From positions 2,979,001 to 3,043,000 of the forward strand of contig NZ_CP108041.1 of the NCBI RefSeq assembly GCF_036173065.1: DNA of 64,000 nt. Reading direction: 5' to 3'. The notes beneath the pieces are model-generated. The model worked only from the letters and a program-made list of their open reading frames with translations, was not told where the DNA came from and made no database searches. The translations under genes and the position numbers were made by a program. This document shows positions 7,980 through 17,832 of this stretch, piece after piece; position 1 is the first letter of the stretch, and each line of letters starts with the position of its first letter. This DNA is from Rhodococcus sp. NBC_00297 (GTDB lineage Bacteria > Actinomycetota > Actinomycetes > Mycobacteriales > Mycobacteriaceae).

Positions 7980-9011
7980 ATGACCTCGCACACACGCGTC
8001 ACCATGGCCGACGTCGCGGCGGCGGCCGGCGTCTCGGTCATGAGCGTGTCCTACGCGTACGGGCGGCCGGAGCGGGTCTCGGACGAGACGCGGGCGAAAG
8101 TGTTCGACGCCGCCGAGCGACTCGGCTACACCGGCCCGCACCGGGGCGCGCAGTCGCTGCGCAGCGGCCGCAGCAACAACCTCGCCGTGCTTCTGACGGA
8201 GAAGCTGACGTACGCGTTCGACGACCCGCAGGCCCGCCGGTTCCTGTCCGGAGTGGCCGACGCGTGCCTCGACACCGACACCGGCCTGGTGATCCTGCCG
8301 AACACGCGCGTCGCCCGCGACGTCGACCGGGTGCGCGACGCCGCCGTGGACGGGTACGTCTTCTGGACCACGGTCACCGGGGACCCACTGCTCGACGCGG
8401 CCGTCGCCACCGGGCGACCCGTGTGCGTGCAGGGCGGTCCGGAGCACGACGGCACGACGTTGGTCAGCATCGACGACGCCGCCGCGGCCGAGGCGGTCGC
8501 CCTGATCGCCCTCGCGGGTGCCGCGCGACCGCTGGTGCTCGCTTTTCCTGCCGACGAGCATCGGGAGCGGCGCCTCGTGCACGGACCGGATCCGGAGACG
8601 ATCGACTTCCCGGTGACGAGGAACCGTCTGCGGGGCTACCGTGCGGCTGCCGAGGCGCTGGGGCTCGACTGGTCCGCGGTGCCCGTGGCGTTCGGCACCG
8701 GCAGCTTCCGCTCGGAGGGGACGCGCGCGATACAGGATCACCTGGACGCGCTGCGGCCGGACACGGTGCTGGCGATGAGTGACGAGGTGGCGCTCGGAGC
8801 ATTGTCGGTGGTGCGGGACCGCGGCCTGCAGGTGCCGGGCGACCTGGCGATGGTCGGGTGGGACGACACCGAGGAAGCGGCGGGCGCAGGGCTGACGACG
8901 GTGGCCCAGTCGCTGTACGAGCAGGGGCGCAGCGCTGCGCGGGCCGTGCTCGCGGGTGAGCCGGTCGCGACACCGGAGTGGCACGTCGTGCGGCGGACCT
9001 CGACGAGGTGA
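7980..9011 (+). CDS. LacI family transcriptional regulator
   Basis: 343 residues. Residues 8-55 form the LacI helix-turn-helix plus hinge (TMADVAAAAGVSVMSVSYAY, then AAERLGYTG). The rest is a periplasmic-binding-protein-like effector domain (NNLAVLLTE; DTVLAMSDEVALGALSVVRD; GDLAMVGWDDTEEAA). ATG 7980 puts the HTH at residue 8, as normal. It is divergent from the MFS gene and probably controls it through the inverted repeat at 7933-7948. The effector is unknown. Confidence 0.93.
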   Translation: MTSHTRVTMADVAAAAGVSVMSVSYAYGRPERVSDETRAKVFDAAERLGYTGPHRGAQSLRSGRSNNLAVLLTEKLTYAFDDPQARRFLSGVADACLDTDTGLVILPNTRVARDVDRVRDAAVDGYVFWTTVTGDPLLDAAVATGRPVCVQGGPEHDGTTLVSIDDAAAAEAVALIALAGAARPLVLAFPADEHRERRLVHGPDPETIDFPVTRNRLRGYRAAAEALGLDWSAVPVAFGTGSFRSEGTRAIQDHLDALRPDTVLAMSDEVALGALSVVRDRGLQVPGDLAMVGWDDTEEAAGAGLTTVAQSLYEQGRSAARAVLAGEPVATPEWHVVRRTSTR

Positions 9012-9121
9012 GGCGTGCGAGGCGCACACGAACCACCGCCCCGGGGCCGGATGTGCTGATTCGTCACGGCCTGTGTGCAACCGGGGTACGGCGCATCTGA
9101 CCGTGCAGTAGGTTCGGCCTC

Positions 9122-10081
9122 ATGAGTGGCGCCGATCACACAGACATTTCCCCTACCGACCATCGCGATCCCGAGCTGCAGGACCAGGCCGAGCGGGTCG
9201 CCGCCGCTGCCCGGCTGAAGATGAAGGACAAGCGCGAGAACGCGTCCGGTGGACTCAGTGGCCTGGTCGCCTCGCGCGCCGGCGACTGGGACCTCACGGA
9301 CCAGGACGTCGACAGCATGCGGCGCCAGGAGAAGTTCTGGAACCCGCTCGTCGACAAGTACTTCCGCATGGAGATCGACGGGTGGGAGACCATCCCGCCG
9401 CCACCGGTGCTGCTGGTCGGCGTGCATTCGGGTGCACCGTTCGTGTGGGACGCCTGGACGGTGGGGGCGCAGTGGTGGCGACGGTTCGGCCCGTCACGCA
9501 CGTTGCACGGCACCGCACACGACGCGCTGATGGCCTTCCCCCTCATCGGCACGGTGTTCCGGTCGATGGGTGTCCTGCCCGCTGCTCCCGACTCGATGTC
9601 CACGGCACTGGCCGAGGGGCGCGACGTCATCGTGTGGCCCGGAGGTGAGGTCGACTCGCTGCGACCGTGGAGCGAACGTGACGTCGCCACCCTCGGCGGG
9701 CGCACCGGCTTCATCAAGCTCGCCATCCGCTGCGGGGTGCCTGTCGTGCCGATCGCCACCGTCGGCGGCGCCGACGCCATGCCCGTGCTGGTCCGCGGTG
9801 CCAAGCTCTCGAAGATGCTGGGGCTGGACAAGATCGCACGACTCAAGGTGTTCCCCATCGCCGTGTCGCTGCCGTGGATCATCGCGCCGGCCGCACTTCC
9901 GCAGATCCCGCTGCCCGCCAAGATCCGGACCCGCTTCATGCCGCCCGTCGAGGTGGATCACGATCTCGCCCGCGTGGACGACGAGGAGTACGTGGAGGCC
10001 AAGTACGAGGAGGTGCGGCGCTCCATCCAGTCCGGCATGGACGCGCTCGCCACCAAGAGGAAGTTCCCGCTCTTCCGCTGA
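9122..10081 (+). CDS. Lysophospholipid/monoacylglycerol-type acyltransferase
   Basis: 319 residues, PlsC-like fold of the LPLAT superfamily. GVHSGAPFVWDAW near residue 100 corresponds to the catalytic His/Asp motif, VLPAAPDSMSTALAEGRDVIVWPGGEVDSLRPW near residue 165 to the substrate-binding glycine block, and GVPVVPIATVGGADAMPVL to motif IV. The family transfers acyl chains to glycerolipids at the membrane face. The spacing between His and Asp is longer than HX4D, as in the MGAT-like subgroup. The acceptor is not predictable. Confidence 0.82.
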   Translation: MSGADHTDISPTDHRDPELQDQAERVAAAARLKMKDKRENASGGLSGLVASRAGDWDLTDQDVDSMRRQEKFWNPLVDKYFRMEIDGWETIPPPPVLLVGVHSGAPFVWDAWTVGAQWWRRFGPSRTLHGTAHDALMAFPLIGTVFRSMGVLPAAPDSMSTALAEGRDVIVWPGGEVDSLRPWSERDVATLGGRTGFIKLAIRCGVPVVPIATVGGADAMPVLVRGAKLSKMLGLDKIARLKVFPIAVSLPWIIAPAALPQIPLPAKIRTRFMPPVEVDHDLARVDDEEYVEAKYEEVRRSIQSGMDALATKRKFPLFR

Positions 10082-10097
10082 TGCCTAAGCTGACGGG

Positions 10098-10481
10098 GTG
10101 AGTCACAGCATCGCGGAGGCGTCCGAGCAGACCGGGCTGACCATCGACACGCTGCGGTACTACGAGCGTGACGGGTTGCTCCTGCGCGCGGTGCCGCGGT
10201 CGTCCACCGGACAGCGCCGCTACAGCGACGACGACATCACGTGGATCGTCCTCATCACCCGACTGCGCGCCACCGGGATGTCGATCGCGGAGGTGCGGCA
10301 CTACGCCGACCTGGTGCGTCAGGGCGAGGGGACGGAGCAGCAGCGGCTCGACGCCCTCCGCGCGCATCGGGAACGGGTGCTGGCGCAGCTCGCCGAGGTG
10401 ACCGGCCATCTGCGCGCGATCGACCACAAGATCGAGCTCTACGTCGACAGGCTTGACCTGGAGCGCACTCCAGCACGTTGA
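10098..10481 (+). CDS. MerR family transcriptional regulator
   Basis: 127 residues from a GTG start. The N-terminal MerR winged helix is clear ([20 protein letters not shown] at residues 4-23, then [15 protein letters not shown]), followed by a coiled-coil segment ([19 protein letters not shown]). There is no C-terminal cysteine cluster, so it is not a metal-type MerR. It overlaps the start region of the aldo-keto reductase and probably regulates it. Confidence 0.9.
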   Translation: MSHSIAEASEQTGLTIDTLRYYERDGLLLRAVPRSSTGQRRYSDDDITWIVLITRLRATGMSIAEVRHYADLVRQGEGTEQQRLDALRAHRERVLAQLAEVTGHLRAIDHKIELYVDRLDLERTPAR

Positions 10482-10489
10482 GTGGGGGC

Positions 10490-11485
<996 letters not shown>

Positions 11486-11504
11486 GCCCCGAGGCCACCC
11501 CCCA

Positions 11505-11568
11505 CCGCGAGTACGTCGACAGTGTCGTGATTCCACTCGCGATCACGACACCACGGACGTACTCGCGG
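11505..11568. repeat. Long imperfect palindrome (CGCGAGTACG family, copy 1)
   Basis: Two 27-base arms (11505-11531 and 11542-11568), of which 23 positions pair, separated by 10 bases. Both ends read CCGCGAGTACGTC towards the loop. It lies between convergent genes and may act as a bidirectional terminator. A second copy of the family is at 22424-22486. Confidence 0.85.
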
Positions 11569-11576
11569 AGAGTGGC

Positions 11577-12320
11577 TCAGGACTGGTCGAGCCGCACTGC
11601 TCGCACGAACGTGTAGAGCAGTGCGGGAACGGCGATGACCAGTGACATGACCGGTGCCCACACGACCAGCGCGCCCAGCGGGGGGACGTCCTCGAACAGC
11701 ATGTTGTAGCCGATGATGGACGTGACGGCGACACCGGCGATCGCGATGTGAGTGGCCAGCATCCAGCGGTCGAGGAAGACACCGGCGAACAGGCCGAGCA
11801 CCACGAAGAAGGTGGTCTTCCCGACGGCGTAGGCGGGCGGCATGTCGGCGCTCAGGTTCGCGGCGAGGATGCCCAGGTTGGACAGGACGACGAAGGCGAA
11901 GGCGGTGTGCAGCCGCGGCCACGAGGTCACCGTCCACCAGAGAGCGGCGGCGAACGCGAAGGCCGCGCAGCCGATCTGCACGCCCACCGTGAACGTGGTG
12001 GTGCCGCCGAAGCCGTACAGGATCTCGAGGGTGGCGCACACGCCCATCGACGCGGTGAAGAAGGCGATGATCCACCGCACGACGCGCTGATCGGTGAACG
12101 ACGACATGAGGCCGACGATCCACTCGTAGCGAGCCTCGAGTTCGCCGATCGGCTCGTCGTCGTCGTCGTACCGGGGTTCGTCGTACCCGGTCTCGTCGTG
12201 CCGCACCGGTTCCGGCGCCGGGTACTCGGCTCGGGGTCCGACGCCCGGACTGAAGGCCGTGGTGAAGGCGCCCGGCGCGCTGTAGGCCTGCCCCGGTCGT
12301 CCGTCTCGTGCACTGACCAT
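11577..12320 (-). CDS. Polytopic membrane protein of unknown function
   Basis: 247 residues. The first 75 residues are polar, with a DDDDE run and tyrosine/proline-rich sequence; about six to seven hydrophobic helices follow, from residue 95 (VVRWIIAFFTASMGVCATLE) to the end (MSLVIAVPALLYTFV). I recognise no enzymatic motif. The segment resembles the membrane sensor half of some actinobacterial signalling proteins, but no GGDEF or kinase domain follows. The start at 12320 (MVSARDGRPG) is preferred over 12482, which reads into the upstream region. Confidence 0.65.
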   Translation of the reverse strand: MVSARDGRPGQAYSAPGAFTTAFSPGVGPRAEYPAPEPVRHDETGYDEPRYDDDDEPIGELEARYEWIVGLMSSFTDQRVVRWIIAFFTASMGVCATLEILYGFGGTTTFTVGVQIGCAAFAFAAALWWTVTSWPRLHTAFAFVVLSNLGILAANLSADMPPAYAVGKTTFFVVLGLFAGVFLDRWMLATHIAIAGVAVTSIIGYNMLFEDVPPLGALVVWAPVMSLVIAVPALLYTFVRAVRLDQS

Positions 12321-12517
12321 GTCGGGTCCCGTTCCCTTCGGTGCCCGCATTCGCGGGCGGCCTCGTCCCGCCCGGCGTGTCGCGAGCGTCGTGATGGGTG
12401 TCGTGCGGTAAAGCGTCCAACCGCCTGTGGGATTCACCGTAAACCAGGCTTTCGGACCTGCGCTGCGGATGGATGGTGCCACGGATTGTTTTGGAGTTCG
12501 TCACAACGTCCAAGAAC
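12321..12517. other. Divergent intergenic region between membrane protein and catabolic operon
   Basis: Contains no convincing ORF. GCCCGCATTCGCGGGC near 12342-12357 is a short perfect inverted repeat. The remainder has lower GC near the operon side, as expected for promoter DNA. Confidence 0.45.
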
Positions 12518-12535
12518 AAGCAAGCATGCTTGCTT
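12518..12535. promoter_or_regulatory. 18-bp perfect palindrome, probable operator of the AtuA/carboxylase operon
   Basis: AAGCAAGCATGCTTGCTT is fully self-complementary, followed by a T run, and sits 30 bp upstream of the first gene of the operon. The operon ends with its own tetR-family gene, the natural candidate to bind here. TetR sites of this size in acyl-CoA degradation operons are common. Confidence 0.75.
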
Positions 12536-12565
12536 TTTTGGCCCGTGGGTGCGACCGTTCCAGGC

Positions 12566-13378
12566 ATGGCTGCTCTCGAGGTGTTGCTGCAGGACCTGCG
12601 TGCGGAGGGCGACGCGCTGGACGCGCTGGTCGCCGATGCCGACGACGCCGCGTGGCGCACGGACACCCCGGCGGCCGGCTGGACGGTGGCGCATCAGATC
12701 GCTCACCTGCACTGGACCGACCACGTCGCCGCGCTGACGACGGCCGGCGCCTCCGGTGACGAGGACGCCGAAGCGGCCTTCGACGCGGTGATCGCCGACG
12801 CGATGGGCAGTCCGGACTCGTTCGTGGACTCCGCTGCCGACGCACTCGCCGGAGAGCAGGTCAGCACCCTGTTGTCGCGATGGCGGCTCGGCCGAGTGCA
12901 ACTGCTCGACGTCCTGACACACGTGCCCGACGGCGTGAAGATCCGCTGGTTCGGCCCGCCGATGAGCGCGATGTCGATGGCCACCGCGCGCATCATGGAG
13001 ACCTGGGCACACGGTCAGGACGTCGCGGACGCCCTCGGCGTGGTTCGCGAACCGACGGCTCGGCTGCGTCACGTCGCGCACATCGGCGTACGCACCCGCG
13101 ACTTCGCCTACGCGATTCGCGGCCTGACGCCGCCGTCGGCACCGTTCCGCGTCGTGCTCACCGCTCCCGACGGGAGTGAGTGGTCGTGGGGGCCGGAGGA
13201 CGCGGAGCAGAGTGTCACGGGTTCCGCTCCGGACTTCTGCCTGCTCGTCACGCAGCGCGTGCACCGTGACGACACCGACCTCGTGGCCGTCGGCGACGAC
13301 GCGGCGACGTGGCTGGGTCTCGCGCAGGCGTTCGCGGGGGCTCCCGGCGGTGGCCGGGACGTGCGGGTGGCGTCGTGA
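12566..13378 (+). CDS. TIGR03084 family (DinB/maleylpyruvate isomerase-like) metal-binding protein
   Basis: 270 residues. WTVAHQIAHLHWTDHVAAL around residues 42-60 and the conserved METWAHGQDVADAL near residue 148 are DinB-like histidine positions for a metal site, as in mycothiol-dependent isomerases. The family is commonly encoded with AtuA-like and acyl-CoA carboxylase genes. Reaction is unknown. It is the first gene of the operon, and its TGA overlaps the GTG of the next gene. Confidence 0.8.
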   Translation: MAALEVLLQDLRAEGDALDALVADADDAAWRTDTPAAGWTVAHQIAHLHWTDHVAALTTAGASGDEDAEAAFDAVIADAMGSPDSFVDSAADALAGEQVSTLLSRWRLGRVQLLDVLTHVPDGVKIRWFGPPMSAMSMATARIMETWAHGQDVADALGVVREPTARLRHVAHIGVRTRDFAYAIRGLTPPSAPFRVVLTAPDGSEWSWGPEDAEQSVTGSAPDFCLLVTQRVHRDDTDLVAVGDDAATWLGLAQAFAGAPGGGRDVRVAS

Positions 13379-15087
13379 CGGAGATGATCAGGGTCGGGAA
13401 CTGCTCCGGCTTCTACGGTGACCGCGCGTCGGCCATGCGCGAGATGCTCGACGGCGGTGATCTCGACGTCCTCACGGGCGACTACCTGGCCGAGCTGACG
13501 ATGCTCATTCTCGGACGCGACCGGATGAAGGATCCGACGCGCGGCTACGCCAGGACGTATCTGCGGCAGCTCGAGGAGTGCCTGGGCACTGCACTCGACA
13601 AGGGTGTCACCCTGGTCAGCAATGCCGGTGGGTTGGCGCCCGCACGACTGGCGGACGAGATCCGGTCCCTCGCCGACCGTCTCGGTCTGACCGTCTCGGT
13701 CGCCCACGTGGAGGGAGACGATCTGCACGACCGCGCCGAGGAACTGGGCCTCGGCTCCCCGCTGACCGCCAATGCCTATCTCGGCGCCTTCGGTGTCGCG
13801 GCGTGCCTGGACGCCGGGGCGCAGGTCGTGGTCACCGGACGCGTCACGGATGCGTCGGTGGTGGTGGCCCCGGCGATCTCCCGGTTCGGGTGGACCCGCG
13901 ATCACCTCGACGAACTCGCGGGCGCCGTCGTCGCCGGTCACATCATCGAATGCGGAACCCAGGCGACCGGCGGGAACTACTCCTTCTTCGGTGAGATCGA
14001 GGATCTGCGTCGACCGGGGTTCCCCCTCGCGGAGATCCGGTCGGACGGGTCGTCGGTGATCACCAAGCACGAGAACACCGGCGGCGCCGTGACGGTCGGA
14101 ACGGTGACGGCGCAGTTGATGTACGAGATCACCGGCCCGCGCTACCTCGGCCCGGACGTCACCGCGCGGCTCGACACGGTGCGGGTCTCGCAGGACGGAC
14201 CCGACCGCGTGCTGGTCACGGGGGCTCGCGGCGAGGCGCCGCCGCCCACCCTCAAGGTCTCCCGGAACACGCTCGGCGGGTTCCGCAACGAGATGACCTT
14301 CGTGCTCACCGGGCTCGACATCGAGGCCAAGGCCAACCTGGTGCGCACCCAGATGACCGAGGCGCTGACGCCGCCGCCGCGCGACGTCGACTGGACTCTG
14401 GCGCGCACCGACCACCCTGACGCCGACACCGAGGAGGCCGCCAGTGCGGTGCTCCGTGTCGTCGTCCGCGACGCTGATCCGCAGCGTGTGGGTCGCGTGT
14501 TCAGCGCTGCCGCAGTGGAACTCGCGCTGGCGAGCTACCCCGGTTTCTGTGTGACGACGCCTCCGGGTCAGGGGTCGCCCTACGGCGTCTTCGAGGCCGG
14601 GTTCGTCGATCAGGCGGTGCCGCGGCACGTGGCGGTTCTCGCGGACGGCACGCGCGTCGACGTCGCACCGCCCACCGTCACCAGGGCTGTCGAGGCGGAC
14701 CCGTCCGACGCGCCCGCAGGCCGCCTGCCGGCCGAACCGACACGCACGCTGCCGCTCGGCACGGTGGCGGCGGCGCGCAGCGGTGACAAGGGCGGCAACG
14801 CCAACGTCGGGGTCTGGGTGCGCGGCGACGCCGCGTGGGCCTGGCTCCGGTCGACTCTCACCACCGAGCTGGTGACGACGCTGCTCCCGGAGACGGCGGG
14901 CCTGCGCGTGCACCGGTACGAGTTCCCGCACCTGCGGGCCGTGAACATCGTCGTCGACGGGATTCTCGGAGAGGGCGTCGCATCCGGCGCTCGCTTCGAT
15001 CCCCAGGCCAAGGGCCTGGGGGAGTGGCTGCGATCGCGGCACGTCCCGATACCCGAATCAGTACTCGCAGAAAGTGGACTCGCATGA
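13375..15087 (+). CDS. Acyclic terpene utilisation AtuA family protein (DUF1446)
   Basis: 570 residues. The N-terminal two thirds match the AtuA/DUF1446 family (VGNCSGFYGDR; LTGDYLAELTMLIL; LVSNAGGLAPARLADEI; GRVTDASVVVAPA). The C-terminal part (GTVAAARSGDKGGNANVGVWVRG) matches the small AtuA-associated domain, here fused. AtuA is required for citronellol/geraniol use in Pseudomonas but its reaction is not established. I use GTG 13375 because it overlaps the previous stop in GTGA; ATG 13384 is the alternative. M. tuberculosis Rv0976c occupies the equivalent place. Confidence 0.87.
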   Translation: MTEMIRVGNCSGFYGDRASAMREMLDGGDLDVLTGDYLAELTMLILGRDRMKDPTRGYARTYLRQLEECLGTALDKGVTLVSNAGGLAPARLADEIRSLADRLGLTVSVAHVEGDDLHDRAEELGLGSPLTANAYLGAFGVAACLDAGAQVVVTGRVTDASVVVAPAISRFGWTRDHLDELAGAVVAGHIIECGTQATGGNYSFFGEIEDLRRPGFPLAEIRSDGSSVITKHENTGGAVTVGTVTAQLMYEITGPRYLGPDVTARLDTVRVSQDGPDRVLVTGARGEAPPPTLKVSRNTLGGFRNEMTFVLTGLDIEAKANLVRTQMTEALTPPPRDVDWTLARTDHPDADTEEAASAVLRVVVRDADPQRVGRVFSAAAVELALASYPGFCVTTPPGQGSPYGVFEAGFVDQAVPRHVAVLADGTRVDVAPPTVTRAVEADPSDAPAGRLPAEPTRTLPLGTVAAARSGDKGGNANVGVWVRGDAAWAWLRSTLTTELVTTLLPETAGLRVHRYEFPHLRAVNIVVDGILGEGVASGARFDPQAKGLGEWLRSRHVPIPESVLAESGLA

Positions 15088-16232
15088 GCACCTGGGGTGG
15101 CCCCGACCGAGCGCAACTCCGTAAGACGGTCCGGGGGTTCGTCGACCGCGAGGTGCTGCCGCACCTCACCGAGTGGGAGCGTGACGGCGAGATTCCCCGC
15201 AGTCTGCACCGCGCGGCGGCCGAGATCGGTCTGCTCGGGGCGCCGTTCCCCGAGGCGGTCGGCGGGGGCGGCGGCTCGCTGGTCGACGCCACGGTCATCT
15301 GCGAGGAGATGCACGAGGCGGGTGCGTCCGGCGGCCTGTTCGCGTCCTTGTTCACCTGTGGGATCGCGTTGCCGCACATGGTCGCTGCGGGCAACCCCGA
15401 CCACCTCGAGAAGTGGGTCCGGCCCACGCTCGACGGCGAGCTGATCGGGTCGCTGGCCATCACCGAGCCCGGCGGCGGATCCGACGTGGGGCACCTGCGC
15501 ACCCGAGCGGTGCGCGACGGGGACCACTTCGTCGTCAACGGCGCCAAGACCTACATCACCTCGGGGTGCCGGGCCGACTTCGTGGTCACCGCCGTCCGCA
15601 CCGGTGGAGACGGCGCGGCCGGCGTCTCTCTGCTCGTCGTCGAGCGCGGCACACCGGGATTCGAGGTGTCCCGCAAGCTCGACAAGATGGGGTGGCGGGC
15701 CTCCGACACCGCCGAACTGTCGTACACCGACGTGCGCGTGCCCGTGGAGAACCTGGTGGGCCCGGAGAACTCCGGGTTCGCCCAGATCGCGCAGGCCTTC
15801 GTCTCCGAACGCGCTGCGCTGGCCGCGCAGGCCTACTCCTCGGCGCAGCGGTGCCTCGATCTGACGGTGGCGTGGACGCGGGACCGCTCGACGTTCGGCA
15901 AGCCGCTCATCGCCCGCCAGGCGGTGCAGAACACGCTCAGCGAGATGCACCGCAAGATCGACGTGGCCCGCACGTACACGCACGCACTGATCGATCGCCA
16001 CGTCGAGGACGGCGACGACTGCATCGCCGAGGTGTGCTTCGCGAAGAACACCGCGGTCGAGGCCGGCGAATGGGTCGCCTCGCAGGCGGTACAGCTGTTC
16101 GGTGGACTCGGCTACATGGCCGAGAGCGAGGTCGAGCGTCAGTACCGCGACATGCGCATCATCGGCATCGGCGGCGGCACCACCGAGATCCTCACCTCGC
16201 TGGCCGCGAAGCGACTGGGGTACACCGCATGA
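15084..16232 (+). CDS. fadE13: Acyl-CoA dehydrogenase (FadE13-like)
   Basis: 382 residues, FAD-dependent alpha-beta desaturation of acyl-CoA. Seen are SLAITEPGGGSDVGHLRTRA (FAD/acyl-CoA contact), TYITSG, the RSTFGKPL segment and the C-terminal QLFGGLGYMAESEVERQYRDMRI, typical of short/branched-chain dehydrogenases. It starts in an ATGA overlap with the AtuA gene and ends in an ATGA overlap with accD2, so translation is coupled. The symbol rests on recalled gene order of Rv0971c-Rv0976c. Confidence 0.88.
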   Translation: MSTWGGPDRAQLRKTVRGFVDREVLPHLTEWERDGEIPRSLHRAAAEIGLLGAPFPEAVGGGGGSLVDATVICEEMHEAGASGGLFASLFTCGIALPHMVAAGNPDHLEKWVRPTLDGELIGSLAITEPGGGSDVGHLRTRAVRDGDHFVVNGAKTYITSGCRADFVVTAVRTGGDGAAGVSLLVVERGTPGFEVSRKLDKMGWRASDTAELSYTDVRVPVENLVGPENSGFAQIAQAFVSERAALAAQAYSSAQRCLDLTVAWTRDRSTFGKPLIARQAVQNTLSEMHRKIDVARTYTHALIDRHVEDGDDCIAEVCFAKNTAVEAGEWVASQAVQLFGGLGYMAESEVERQYRDMRIIGIGGGTTEILTSLAAKRLGYTA

Positions 16233-17827
16233 CGACTCTGACCTCCCGACTCGACAGCTCCGGTGACGCGTACGTCTCGGCCGCCGACACCATGATCGCC
16301 AAGCTCGCCGAGGTGGAGACCGAACACGCCAAGGCACTGGGCGGCGGGGGCGAGAAGTACGTCGCACGGCACCGCAGCCGCGGCAAGATGACCCCGCGCG
16401 AGCGCATCGAGATGCTCGTCGACCCGGATTCGCCGTTCCTCGAGCTGTGCCCGCTCGCGGCCTGGGGCACGGACTTCCCGGTCGGCGCCAGCGTGGTCGT
16501 CGGCATCGGTGTCGTCAGCGGCGTCGAGTGCCTGATCGTCGCCAACGACCCCACCGTGCGGGGCGGCACGAGCAATCCGTGGACCCTGCGGAAGACGCTG
16601 CGAGCGAACGACATCGCGATGCAGAACCGGCTGCCGGTCATCTCACTGGTCGAGTCCGGCGGTGCCGACCTCCCCACGCAGAAGGAGGTGTTCATCCCAG
16701 GTGGCCGCATCTTCCGTGATCTGACGCGCCTCTCCGCGGCCGGCATCCCCACCATCGCCCTCGTGTTCGGCAACTCCACCGCCGGCGGCGCCTACATCCC
16801 CGGCATGTCCGATCACGTCGTCATGATCGAGGAGCGGTCCAAGGTGTTCCTCGCCGGACCGCCGCTGGTGAAGATGGCCACCGGCGAGGAGACCGACGAC
16901 GAATCGCTCGGCGGCGCCCGCATGCACGCCCGGACCTCCGGTCTCGCAGACCATCTCGCGGTGGACGAGAAGGACGCCATCCGCATCGGCCGCGGCATCG
17001 TGAAGCGGCTCAACTGGCACAAGAAGGGTCCGGCGCCGCGCACCGAGGTGCTCCCGCCCCGGTACGACGAGGAGGAACTGCTCGGTATCGTGCCGGCCGA
17101 CCTCAAGATCCCGTTCGACCCCCGCGACGTCATCGCGCGCATCGTCGACGACAGCGACTTCGACGAGTTCAAGCCGCTCTACGGCTCGTCTCTGGTCACC
17201 GGATGGGCGGAACTGCACGGGTATCCGGTCGGCATCCTCGCCAACGCCCGCGGCGTCCTCTTCAGTGAGGAGTCGCAGAAGGCGACGCAGTTCATCCAAC
17301 TGGCGAACCGTTCGAACACGCCACTGCTGTTCCTGCACAACACCACCGGCTACATGGTGGGCAAGGAGTACGAGGAGGGCGGGATGATCAAGCACGGGTC
17401 GATGATGATCAACGCCGTCTCGAACTCCACCGTCCCGCACATCTCGGTGCTGCTCGGTGCGTCGTACGGCGCCGGGCACTACGGCATGTGCGGTCGCGCC
17501 TTCGACCCGCGCTTCCTCTTCGCCTGGCCCAGCGCCAAGTCCGCGGTCATGGGCGGTGCCCAACTCGCGGGCGTCATCTCGATCGTCTCCCGCGCCTCCG
17601 CCGAGGCCCGCGGACAGGCGTTCGACGAGGAGGCCGACGCGGGTCTGCGCGCGATGATCGAGCAGCAGATCGAGGCCGAGTCGGTTCCCATGTTCCTCTC
17701 CGGACGCCTGTACGACGACGGCGTGATCGACCCCCGAGACACCCGCACGGTGGTGGGGATGTGCCTGTCGGCCATCGCCTCCGCCCCGATCGAGGGCACC
17801 GCCAACTTCGGTGTCTTCCGGATGTGA
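16229..17827 (+). CDS. accD2: Acyl-CoA carboxylase beta (carboxyltransferase) subunit
   Basis: 532 residues, two crotonase-like halves. SRGKMTPRERIEMLVDPDSP opens the N-terminal domain. FGNSTAGGAYIPGMSD and VFLAGPPLVKMATGEE are the acyl-CoA and oxyanion regions; the C-terminal half has LLGASYGAGHYGMCGRAFDPRFLFAWP for carboxybiotin binding. The ATGEE and FLxGPPLVK pattern is closer to methylcrotonyl-/geranyl-CoA carboxylases than to acetyl-/propionyl-CoA carboxylases. It forms a complex with the biotinylated subunit encoded next. Confidence 0.93.
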   Translation: MTTLTSRLDSSGDAYVSAADTMIAKLAEVETEHAKALGGGGEKYVARHRSRGKMTPRERIEMLVDPDSPFLELCPLAAWGTDFPVGASVVVGIGVVSGVECLIVANDPTVRGGTSNPWTLRKTLRANDIAMQNRLPVISLVESGGADLPTQKEVFIPGGRIFRDLTRLSAAGIPTIALVFGNSTAGGAYIPGMSDHVVMIEERSKVFLAGPPLVKMATGEETDDESLGGARMHARTSGLADHLAVDEKDAIRIGRGIVKRLNWHKKGPAPRTEVLPPRYDEEELLGIVPADLKIPFDPRDVIARIVDDSDFDEFKPLYGSSLVTGWAELHGYPVGILANARGVLFSEESQKATQFIQLANRSNTPLLFLHNTTGYMVGKEYEEGGMIKHGSMMINAVSNSTVPHISVLLGASYGAGHYGMCGRAFDPRFLFAWPSAKSAVMGGAQLAGVISIVSRASAEARGQAFDEEADAGLRAMIEQQIEAESVPMFLSGRLYDDGVIDPRDTRTVVGMCLSAIASAPIEGTANFGVFRM

Positions 17828-17832
17828 CCGTC

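Noticed and set aside
6453..9080. 875-codon reverse-strand frame over the MFS and LacI genes
   Set aside because: Overlaps three well-supported genes in other frames and shows low-complexity Arg/His sequence.
13108..15042. 644-codon reverse-strand frame opposite the AtuA gene
   Set aside because: Shadow frame; the plus-strand AtuA-family protein is coupled at both ends to its neighbours.
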